61,411 nt of DNA, taken from positions 1 to 61,411 of the forward strand of contig JBBECA010000088.1 of the NCBI GenBank assembly GCA_040882055.1, in the 5' to 3' direction. Shown piece after piece: positions 27,702 to 34,989 of the stretch. The notes beneath the pieces are model-generated. The model made no database searches. It was not told the DNA's origin and saw nothing but the letters and a program-made list of their open reading frames with translations. The number at the start of each line of letters is the position of its first letter. The stretch's first letter is position 1. This stretch comes from Nitriliruptor sp040882055. GTDB taxonomy: Bacteria > Actinomycetota > Nitriliruptoria > Nitriliruptorales > Nitriliruptoraceae. The position numbers and the translations under genes are program-made.

Positions 27702-27728
27702 CGACGCCCCGACCCCGTCGGGGCGTCG
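27702..27728 (+). terminator. Hairpin, probably the original tRNA-Ser terminator
   Basis: A perfect 12-bp stem (CGACGCCCCGAC / GTCGGGGCGTCG) with a three-base loop, 28 bases after the tRNA-like repeat. Its position relative to that repeat matches the terminator after tRNA-Ser(CGA), so the element seems to have inserted between the tRNA and its terminator. Confidence 0.55.
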
Positions 27729-27789
27729 CCGTGCGGTCGCGCCTCGGGGGTGTCGACGCGTCGGTCCTAGGCTGGAGAGCGAGGTGCAC

Positions 27790-28671
27790 GTGTCGCCGCC
27801 GGAGCGGAGCAGTGAGGTGACCGACGCAGGGTCGAGCGGAACCGGCGAGCGCTCGCCGCGGCGCCTGCAGCGCTACCTCGCCGCCTGTGGAGCGGTCGCC
27901 GTCGGGGTCGTGGGTGTCGTCGCGGCGTTCGGTCCTGCTGCCGGACCGCCGACGCTGGCCCCGTGGCTGTTCGGCCTGCTGTGGCTCGCGGTGGTGCTGG
28001 CCGGATCCATCGAGGTCGGCCTGCCGGTGCGCGGTGTCGGCGGTGTCCCCGAGACCACCAGCCTGCTCGAGATCGCGGCCGTCAGCCTGATGGTCTTCGC
28101 GGACCCCGTCTGGGCCATCGCGCTCGCGGTCACGGCCTACCCGGTCGCCGAGGTGGTGGCCGGCCGCCGTGAGCCGCGGAAGATCGCGTTCAACACCGCT
28201 TCCGAGGCGATGGCCATCGCGCTCGGGGCCACCGTCTTCCACGCGCTGTCCGACGCCGGGTCCTTGCCCGCTCCGGACGCCATCGGTGCCGCGTTGTCGG
28301 CCGGGGGCGTGTACATCGCGGTCAACATGGCCACCTTCGCGGGCTTGGCCGTCGCCCTGTCCGGATGGCGACCGGGGATGTTCACCAGCGAGGAGATGCG
28401 ATCGTCGGTGCTCGTCAGCGCCGGTCTGGCGACGACCGGCGTGCTCCTCGCCGTGCTCGCGGTCACGGCACCGTGGGCCACGCCACTGTTGATCGTCCCG
28501 GCCATCCTCGACCACCTGCACGGCCGTGGTCGTCAAGCGAGCCTCGGGCTCGGGTTGTCCATCTCGCGTGGCTTCGTCGAGGCGATGGGTGGCCGCCTCG
28601 AGGTGGCCAGCGAGGTCGGACGCGGCACCACGTTCGTGGTCGTGCTGCCGCTGACCGTGGGGGAGACGTAG
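27790..28671 (+). pseudogene. Membrane sensor domain fused to a histidine-kinase tail (internal deletion)
   Basis: A continuous 293-codon frame. About residues 20-245 form a multi-pass membrane sensor region (VAVGVVGVVAAFG, WLFGLLWLAVVLAG and later helices up to LLIVPAIL). It is joined directly at about 28515 to the last 50 residues of a histidine-kinase ATPase domain (GLGLSISRGFVEAMGG, then GRGTTFVVVLPL). The phosphoacceptor His domain and the ATP N-box are absent, so it cannot be a working kinase; a large in-frame deletion is the simplest explanation. GAGG precedes the GTG at 27790; a GTG at 27784 is equally possible. It begins 115 bases after the attR-like repeat. Confidence 0.6.
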
Positions 28672-28733
28672 GAAGGTCGGGCCGCTGCAGACGCCATGCG
28701 GCGACACCCGGGCACGGTGCCGTCGGGAGCCGG

Positions 28734-30251
28734 TCAGTGGGTGCCGGTGAGCTGCCCCGTGAGTCGCTCGTGGAGCGCGGCGCTGTGATGGGTCAAGCCG
28801 GTGATCGACGCGTGGACGCCGCGGGCGGCGAACTTGGCGACGACCGCGTCCAGGGTCACGACGGCGGACGAGTCCCAGACTTCGGCCTCGGTGAGGTCGA
28901 TGATGACCTCCCGGGCGGGATCGTCGAGCTCGAACTGGTGCACCAGCTCGTTGGTGGAGGCGAAGAACAGCTGACCGGTGACCACGTAGCTGCGGACCGT
29001 CCCGGTCGGGTCGAGCACGCTGGTCATCGACGCGTGGTGGGCAGCACGGCGGGCGAAGACCATCATGGCGAGGACGACCCCAGCGATCACCCCGTAGGCG
29101 AGGTTGTGGGTCAACACCACGACGGTGACGGTCACCACCATGACCATCGTCTCGGTCTTGGGGGTGCGGCGGAGGGTGTTCAGCTTGAGGCTCGACCAGT
29201 CGAAGGTGGCGACGGCGACCACGATCATCACCGCGACGAGCGCGGCCATCGGGATCAGCGCGACGAGGTCGCCGAGGCCGAGGATCAACACGAGCAGGGC
29301 CACGCCGGCCGCGAGGGTGGACAGCCGGGTGCGTGCACCGGAGCGCACGTTGATCATCGACTGACCGATCATCGCGCAGCCGGCCATGCCGCCGAGGAAG
29401 CCGGTAGCGACGTTGGCCAGGCCCTGGGCGCGCGACTCGCGGCCCTTGTCCGAGACGGAGTCGGTGACGTCGTCGAGGAGCTGCGCGGTCAACAGCGACT
29501 CGAGGAGCCCCACGAACGCGAGCGCCAGCGCGTACGGGGCGACGATCTGCAGGGTCTCGATCGTGAACGGCACCACCGGGATGGCGAGGACCGGCAACGC
29601 ATCGGGCAGGTCGCCCATGCCGCCGACGGTGGGCACGCGGATGCCGAACGCGACGGCTGCTGCGGTCAGCGCGACGATGGCGACCAGCGGTGCGGGGATC
29701 GAACGGGTGATGCGGGGGAGGCCGTACATGATCGCGAGACCGGCGGCGACCATGGCCCACACCGCCCCGCTCTCACCGACGATGTAGGGCAGCTGGGCGA
29801 GGAAGATGAGGACGGCCAACGCGTTGACGAAGCCGGTCATGACCGTTCGTGGGATGAAGCGCATGAGACGACCGACGCCGAGCCAGCCGAGGACCACCTG
29901 GAGGACCCCGGTGACGATGGTCGCGGCGAACAGGTACTCGACGCCGTGCTCGCGCACGAGCGGCACGATGAGCAGGGCCATCGCTCCGGTCGCACCGGAG
30001 ATCATGGCGGGCCGTCCACCGGCGAACGCGATGATGATGGCGATGCTGAACGAGGCGTAGAGGCCGACCTTCGGGTCGACGCCGGCTATGAGCGAGAACG
30101 CGATGGCTTCGGGTATCAGCGCGAGCGCGACCACCAGGCCGGCGAGGATCTCGGTCCTTGGATCGCGCCACCACTCGGCCCGGAACGTCGCGAGGCGGCC
30201 GTGAAGTGGCAGCCGTTGGTCGGAGGGAGCGAGAGAGGGCAGGACGGGCAC
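28734..30251 (-). CDS. SulP family anion transporter with STAS domain
   Basis: A 505-residue membrane transporter. Ten or more helices start with ILAGLVVALALIPEAIAFSL, the SulP signature, and continue through GRPAMISGATGAMALL and FLGGMAGCAMIGQSMINVRSG. The C-terminal 100 residues are a cytoplasmic STAS domain (REVIIDLTEAEVWDSSAVVT). Family substrates are sulfate, bicarbonate or dicarboxylates; no flanking gene settles which. The GTG at 30251 is the best in-frame start but lacks a clear ribosome site, and the upstream open frame is Arg/Pro-rich and unlikely to be translated. Confidence 0.88.
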   Translation of the reverse strand: MPVLPSLAPSDQRLPLHGRLATFRAEWWRDPRTEILAGLVVALALIPEAIAFSLIAGVDPKVGLYASFSIAIIIAFAGGRPAMISGATGAMALLIVPLVREHGVEYLFAATIVTGVLQVVLGWLGVGRLMRFIPRTVMTGFVNALAVLIFLAQLPYIVGESGAVWAMVAAGLAIMYGLPRITRSIPAPLVAIVALTAAAVAFGIRVPTVGGMGDLPDALPVLAIPVVPFTIETLQIVAPYALALAFVGLLESLLTAQLLDDVTDSVSDKGRESRAQGLANVATGFLGGMAGCAMIGQSMINVRSGARTRLSTLAAGVALLVLILGLGDLVALIPMAALVAVMIVVAVATFDWSSLKLNTLRRTPKTETMVMVVTVTVVVLTHNLAYGVIAGVVLAMMVFARRAAHHASMTSVLDPTGTVRSYVVTGQLFFASTNELVHQFELDDPAREVIIDLTEAEVWDSSAVVTLDAVVAKFAARGVHASITGLTHHSAALHERLTGQLTGTH

Positions 30252-30456
30252 AGGTGGATCGACAGGTCGTGCGACCGCGCAGCACGGACGGGACCGGCTC
30301 AGAGCCGGTCGAGCGTGCACCGCGGGAGCGGGAGGGAGCGGGAGCGTTCGCCGTCGGGTCCCCAGAGCGGAGGCCAGCAAGACCACGGCCCCGGCGAACG
30401 CGCGGCACGCTAGCGCTTGCCGTCAGCAAGCACGAACCGGTCGGTGCGCCCCGGTG

Positions 30457-31827
30457 TCAGGCGCGTTTCGGGCCCACCCAGACCTGTTGGGCGTTGACGA
30501 ACTCCCGGATCCCGTGGGGACCGAGCTCGCGCCCGTAGCCGGAGCGCTTGATACCACCGCTCGGCAACCGCGGGTCGGTCTTGACGATCCCGTTCACCGC
30601 GACCTGCCCGGCCTCGATCTCGGCCGCCATCGCCGCACCCCGCTCGGCGGTGGTCCACACGCTCGCGGCCAACCCGTAGGGGGTGTCGTTGGCGATCGCC
30701 ACGGCGTCGTCGGCCGAGGCGGCGCGCATCACCACCGCCACGGGACCGAAGGTCTCCTCGCGGCAGGCGGTCATCGAACTGGTCACCTCGGTGAGGAGCG
30801 TGACGGGGTAGAAGAAGCCGTCGCCGTCGGGCAGCTCACCACCGAGCTGGCAGGTGGCGCCCGCGGCGACCGTCTCCTGCACCTGGCGGTGGAGCTCGTC
30901 GCGGAGCTCGGACCGCGCGATGGGCCCGACGTCCGTCGCCTCGTCGCGAGGGTCGCCGAGCTGCAGGGCTGCGAGCCGCTCGCGCAGCAGCTCGACGAGC
31001 TCGTCGTGGACCGCGTCCTCGACGATGATGCGCTTCGCCGCGATGCACGACTGGCCCGCGTTGATGATGCGGGACAACGCGATCACGTCGGCGGCCGCGG
31101 GCAGGTCCGCGTCGGCGAGCACGATGCAGGGGTCCGACCCGCCGAGCTCGAGCACGGCCGGCTTGATCTCGCTGGCGGCGACGGCGGCGACGGTGGCCCC
31201 CGCCCGGTCCGAGCCGGTGAACGACACCGCGACGACCCGGGGGTCGCGGATCGCGGCCTCGACGTCGACGGTCACGAGCGGCAGGTCCTGCATGACGCCC
31301 TCGGGGGCACCGACCTGCTCGAACAGCTCGGCGATCGCGGCGGCGCAGCCGGGGACGTGCGGGTCGTGCTTCAACACGCAGGTGTTGCCGGCCATCAGCG
31401 TCGGCGCGCAGAACCGGAACGCGAGCCAGAACGGGGCGTTCCAGGGCAGGATCCCGAGCACGACACCGAGGGGGAGGTACTGCACGTAGCTCTCGGTGGC
31501 GTCCGAACCGAGGACCTCGGGGGCGAGGTAGCCCTCGGCGTGTTCGGCGTAGTGCTCGGCCGCCCACGCGGCCTTCTCGACCTCGGCGCGGGCCTCCTTG
31601 ATCGGCTTGCCCATCTCCTCGGTCATCAGCAGGGCGAGCCGCTCGACGTCCTCGCGCATCCTGGCGGCGACCGCGCGCAGCACGTCGCCACGCTCGGCGA
31701 AGCTGCGACGCCGCCACCCGGGGTAGGCGTCCGCGGCGCGGGCGAGCACCGCGTCGCGTCCGTCGGCATCGAGGGCGGGACGTTCGTGCAGGACGGTCCC
31801 GGTGGTGGGGTCGGTGACGGTGAGCAC
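30457..31827 (-). CDS. NAD(P)-dependent aldehyde dehydrogenase (DoeC-like)
   Basis: A 456-residue aldehyde dehydrogenase of the succinate-semialdehyde type. Landmarks are ILPWNAPFWLAFR near residue 130, SFTGSDRAGA, LELGGSDP with the general-base Glu, and NAGQSCIAAKR with the catalytic Cys near 265. In this operon the expected substrate is aspartate semialdehyde, giving aspartate as the last step of ectoine breakdown (DoeC in Halomonas); this is inferred from context. The GTG start overlaps the TAG stop of the hydrolase gene upstream (TAGTG), implying coupled translation. Confidence 0.82.
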   Translation of the reverse strand: MLTVTDPTTGTVLHERPALDADGRDAVLARAADAYPGWRRRSFAERGDVLRAVAARMREDVERLALLMTEEMGKPIKEARAEVEKAAWAAEHYAEHAEGYLAPEVLGSDATESYVQYLPLGVVLGILPWNAPFWLAFRFCAPTLMAGNTCVLKHDPHVPGCAAAIAELFEQVGAPEGVMQDLPLVTVDVEAAIRDPRVVAVSFTGSDRAGATVAAVAASEIKPAVLELGGSDPCIVLADADLPAAADVIALSRIINAGQSCIAAKRIIVEDAVHDELVELLRERLAALQLGDPRDEATDVGPIARSELRDELHRQVQETVAAGATCQLGGELPDGDGFFYPVTLLTEVTSSMTACREETFGPVAVVMRAASADDAVAIANDTPYGLAASVWTTAERGAAMAAEIEAGQVAVNGIVKTDPRLPSGGIKRSGYGRELGPHGIREFVNAQQVWVGPKRA

Positions 31828-33014
31828 TACTGAACCTCGGTGGGTCGGGTGTCGGGCTTGGCGACGAAGTCCTCGTCGAAGTCGAAGAACGACCGGCAGC
31901 CGTCCGCGGTGAGGTAGATGGTGTCGGAGATGCCGACGGTCTTGTCGCCGTCCACCCCCCACATCCACGGGATGATGTGGAAGGTCATCCCCTCCTGGAG
32001 CGGCGTCGAGTCGCCGGCCTTGAGGCTGCAGATGTAGCCCTCGTCCCAGCTCGGCGGGAACGCGATACCGATCGAGTACCCCGAGCGGGTCACGAGTGCC
32101 GCCCCCACCTCGTTCTCGGTGATGATGTCACGGACCATCACGTCGACGTCCGAGACCGTCAGCCCCGGCCGGACCACGGCGCGCACCTCGTCGAGGGCGA
32201 GCTTCATCCGGTCCTGGGCGTGCCGCATCGAGGGCGACAGCTCGCCGAGGACGACCGTGCGCATCATGGCCGTGTGGTAGCGCCGGAAACAGCCGCCGAC
32301 CTCGAGGAAGACGTGCTCGCCGGCCTGGACCTCCCGACCCTCCCAGGTCGCGTGCCCGATCATCGTGCGCGGTCCCGACGTCACGTACGGCATGACGGCG
32401 GGGAACTCGCCGCCGGCGCGGAACATCGCCGAGCTGATGGCCGCGGCGATGTCGTTCTCGGTAACCCCGGGTGCGCACGCGTCGATGCCGGCCTGCATGC
32501 CGGCCTCGGTGGCGCGGGCGGCACGGTGCATGACCTCGATCTCGGCGGCCGACTTGCGGATCCGGCCCTCCTCGACGATGCCGAAGCAGTCCACCAACCG
32601 TCCCCCGGTGAACGCGGTGTGGACCCGGTCCTGCTGGTAGGCGGGGAAGAAGTAGCTGTTGCGCTCGTAGCCGACGTGGCGGACCTCGAGCTCGAACTCG
32701 GCGAGGCTGGTGATCAGCATCTGGATCGCGTCACCGGTGTCCGGGTAGGGACGGGTGAGATCGACCCAGGTCCGCTCGTGGACGTTGGACTCCTCCATCG
32801 CGCGGGTGATCATGAACGGCTCACCCTCGAGCGGCACGACCAGCGCCTGGAAGAAGGAGTACCCGGACGTCTGGTAGCCGGTGAGGTAGAGCAGGTTCTC
32901 CGGGTCGGTGATCACGACCGCGTCGAGCAGGCGCTCGGCCATCCGCGTGCGCAGCTCGTCGAGCCGGCGCATGTACTCGGCGAACGGGAAGGTCAGGTCG
33001 CCACGTTCCCTCAT
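31827..33014 (-). CDS. doeA: Ectoine hydrolase (DoeA-like, M24 family)
   Basis: A 395-residue pita-bread-fold protein of the M24/creatinase family. It opens EYMRRLDELRTRMAERLLDA, with YLTGYQTSGYSFFQ near residue 45 and GHATWEGREVQAGEH. Where metallopeptidases have DxG and SDxTRT, this protein has LEVGG and TAMMRT, so two acidic metal ligands are replaced; this suits a metal-independent hydrolase like creatinase. DoeA opens the ectoine ring to N-acetyl-diaminobutyrate. The assignment rests on similarity plus its place between an EctB-type transaminase and an aldehyde dehydrogenase. Both ends overlap the neighbouring genes (ATGA and TAGTG). Confidence 0.75.
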   Translation of the reverse strand: MRERGDLTFPFAEYMRRLDELRTRMAERLLDAVVITDPENLLYLTGYQTSGYSFFQALVVPLEGEPFMITRAMEESNVHERTWVDLTRPYPDTGDAIQMLITSLAEFELEVRHVGYERNSYFFPAYQQDRVHTAFTGGRLVDCFGIVEEGRIRKSAAEIEVMHRAARATEAGMQAGIDACAPGVTENDIAAAISSAMFRAGGEFPAVMPYVTSGPRTMIGHATWEGREVQAGEHVFLEVGGCFRRYHTAMMRTVVLGELSPSMRHAQDRMKLALDEVRAVVRPGLTVSDVDVMVRDIITENEVGAALVTRSGYSIGIAFPPSWDEGYICSLKAGDSTPLQEGMTFHIIPWMWGVDGDKTVGISDTIYLTADGCRSFFDFDEDFVAKPDTRPTEVQ

Positions 33015-34270
33015 GCTCCGGCCACGGCGGTGGCGACGGCCTTCTCGAACAGCGCGAGCCCCTCGTCGAGGTCGTCGTCGGGGATGCTCAGCGGCGGGAT
33101 CAACTTGCAGACCCGCCCCCCGCTGCCGCAGGGACCGAACAGGAGGCCCGACTCGAACGCGGCCTGCTGGATGGCCTTGGCGAGCGCGCCGTCGACGACG
33201 TCGAGCGCCTGCATCATCCCGCGGCCGCGCACCTTCCAGCCGCGGTCGGCGTGCGCGTCGGCGATGGCCTCGAGGCTCGCGCGCATGCGTTCGCCCTTGG
33301 TCGCCACCGCGGCCATCAGCTCGTCGTCCTCGAAGTAGGACAGCGCGACGCGCCCGGCGACGAAGGAGATGCCTTGTCCCCGGAAGGTGCCGGTGTGCTC
33401 GCCGGGCTTCCACCGGGCGTCGAGCTCGGGACGGATCAGGTTCATGGCGATCGGGGTGCCGAAGCCGCCGAGCCCCTTGGCCAGGATGACCACGTCCGGC
33501 TGGAGGTCCATCCCGTCGAAGCTGAAGAACGACCCGGTCCGACCCATGCCGGCCTGGATGTCGTCGATGATGAACAGCGCGTCGTGCTCGTGGGCGAGGT
33601 CCTGGATGGCGCGCAGCCACCCCTCGCTGGCGACGTTGACACCGCCCTCGGCCTGGATGACCTCGACGACGAACGCCGCCGGCGGCAGCTGGCCGCTCGA
33701 GGGGTCACGCAGCGCCGCGGCGTAGTGCTCGAGCGCGTCGGTACCGCCTGGCATGGTCTCGAACGGCATGCGTACCACGTGCTCGAGGGGGACCCCGGCG
33801 GCCTGGCGGAAGTACTCGTTCGCGGTGAGCGCGAGCGAGCCGAGCGTCATGCCGTGGAAGCCGTTGCTGAACGCGACCACGTGGTGTCGACCGGTGACCT
33901 TGCGTGCCAGCTTGATCGCCGCCTCGACGGCGTTGCTCCCCGTCGGCCCGACGAACTGGAGCTTGTGGTCCATCTCGCGCGGCTCGAGGATGGTGCGCAC
34001 GAACGCCTGCACGAAGTCGCGCTTGACGTCGGTGTACATGTCGAGACTCTGCGCGATGCCGTCGCGCTCGATGAACTCGATCAACGCCCGTTTCATGTTC
34101 GGGTCGTTGTGTCCGAAGTTCAGCGCGCCCGCCCCGGCGAAGAAGTCGATGTAGGAGCGACCCTCCTCGTCGGCCTGCCGGGCGTTCGACGCGCTCACGA
34201 AGACCGTCGGGTAGGCCCTGCAGTAGCCGCGGATCTCCGACTCCCGCTGCTCGAAGATGTCCGTATCCAT
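33011..34270 (-). CDS. Diaminobutyrate-type transaminase (EctB/DoeD-like)
   Basis: A 419-residue class III PLP aminotransferase. It resembles EctB closely: IRGYCRAYPTVFVSA at the start, DFFAGAGALNFGHNDP, LDMYTDVK, QFVGPTGSNAVEAAIKLAR, FSNGFHGMTLGSLALT, IIDDIQAGMGRTG and the PLP lysine in VVILAKGLGGFG. EctB makes diaminobutyrate during ectoine synthesis, while DoeD runs the reverse during breakdown. The neighbours argue for breakdown, producing aspartate semialdehyde. The ATG has GGAG six bases upstream. A 9-8-9 palindrome lies about 50 bases before the start. Confidence 0.82.
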   Translation of the reverse strand: MDTDIFEQRESEIRGYCRAYPTVFVSASNARQADEEGRSYIDFFAGAGALNFGHNDPNMKRALIEFIERDGIAQSLDMYTDVKRDFVQAFVRTILEPREMDHKLQFVGPTGSNAVEAAIKLARKVTGRHHVVAFSNGFHGMTLGSLALTANEYFRQAAGVPLEHVVRMPFETMPGGTDALEHYAAALRDPSSGQLPPAAFVVEVIQAEGGVNVASEGWLRAIQDLAHEHDALFIIDDIQAGMGRTGSFFSFDGMDLQPDVVILAKGLGGFGTPIAMNLIRPELDARWKPGEHTGTFRGQGISFVAGRVALSYFEDDELMAAVATKGERMRASLEAIADAHADRGWKVRGRGMMQALDVVDGALAKAIQQAAFESGLLFGPCGSGGRVCKLIPPLSIPDDDLDEGLALFEKAVATAVAGA

Positions 34271-34306
34271 GCGCTGCTCCGTGCTCGGTGGGGTCGACGG
34301 CCGACA

Positions 34307-34332
34307 CGGTGAACGTAGGGGACCGTTCACCG
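34307..34332. promoter_or_regulatory. Operator-like palindrome before the ectoine operon
   Basis: Perfect 9-base arms CGGTGAACG and CGTTCACCG around eight bases. On the minus strand a TACGTT, which fits a -10 box, falls inside the dyad, so a bound repressor would block transcription. The regulator is not encoded in the window. Confidence 0.55.
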
Positions 34333-34430
34333 GTCTGAGGGCGGAAGTCGGCGCCGTCTTCCGCTGCGTCCGGCCGAGCGTGGTTCCCTGGGGGCGACGA
34401 GGTCCGCCGAGGCTCGTAGGAGACCGCACC

Positions 34431-34598
34431 GTGTGCCACCCGACGACGTGTCGCGCCTGTTCCCGCACGACCTGGGCGGGGTGTGGACTGCACGTCGAGC
34501 AGGCGCTCGCCGGGGTCCCCCAGGCCGAACGGTGCACCTGCACCCTCGAGCAGCGCGCCGAGGCGGTCCGCGGGGCCGGTGGGCCCTCGCACCGCTGA
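34431..34598 (+). CDS. Small Cys-rich conserved protein
   Basis: A 55-residue protein whose core, TTCRACSRTTWAGCGLHVEQ followed by ALAGVP, is a pattern I have seen in short uncharacterised proteins of many bacteria (CxxC, then TWxGCGxHV). A CTC motif near residue 36 adds two more cysteines, suggesting a bound zinc ion. The GTG start has AGGAG eight bases upstream. It is divergent from the ectoine operon and about 50 bases before the SRP RNA promoter. Function is unknown. Confidence 0.7.
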   Translation: MCHPTTCRACSRTTWAGCGLHVEQALAGVPQAERCTCTLEQRAEAVRGAGGPSHR

Positions 34599-34645
34599 GC
34601 TCAGGTCGCGTCGTCGTCCGGGGCGTGGCTGGCCCGCTCTGGCCG

Positions 34646-34675
34646 TTGGCCTCGGGGAGGACGCGTTGGTACCGT
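34646..34675 (+). promoter_or_regulatory. Promoter for the SRP RNA
   Basis: -35 TTGGCC (34646-34651), an 18-base spacer, and -10 TACCGT (34670-34675). The expected start near 34682-34684 coincides with the first base of the folded RNA. Confidence 0.6.
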
Positions 34676-34683
34676 CGGGCTTC

Positions 34684-34842
34684 GCGGGGTCACGCCCGTG
34701 GTGGAGTGCGGTGACGGGCGTCCGTCGGTGACGTCCCCCGGTGAACCGGGTCAGGGCCGAGAGGCAGCAGCCCTAAGCCGTTCTCGGACGGGTGCCGAGC
34801 CGGGCGCCCGTCGCCGGACCCCACCACCAGCGTGGCCCCGCC
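34684..34842 (+). ncRNA. ffs: Signal recognition particle RNA
   Basis: The apical segment from 34749 has the conserved SRP domain IV pattern GGTCAGG ... GAGA tetraloop ... AGCAGCC that binds Ffh. The flanks pair into one long hairpin: GCGGGGTCACGC (34684-34695) with GCGTGGCCCCGC (34830-34841), GTGGTGG with CCACCAC, and GGTGACGGGCG with CGCCCGTCGCC. Location directly upstream of dnaX is common in Gram-positive bacteria. The exact ends are inferred from pairing. Confidence 0.85.
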
Positions 34843-34989
34843 TTCGTGCAGCGGCGTTCGGATCTCCGACGGCCGCGCGTGCCGGCACGACGGGCCCGCC
34901 GGCGACGGCAGCCCCGGTCGCACCCGGCCGTACGATGCGGAGGTCGGTGCCCTCGGCACGTCCCCGCGTCCGTCCTCGGAGCTCACCCA

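Noticed and set aside
28365..30413. 682-codon plus-strand open frame
   Set aside because: It is antisense to the SulP transporter and has the Gly/Asp/His-rich composition of a shadow frame.
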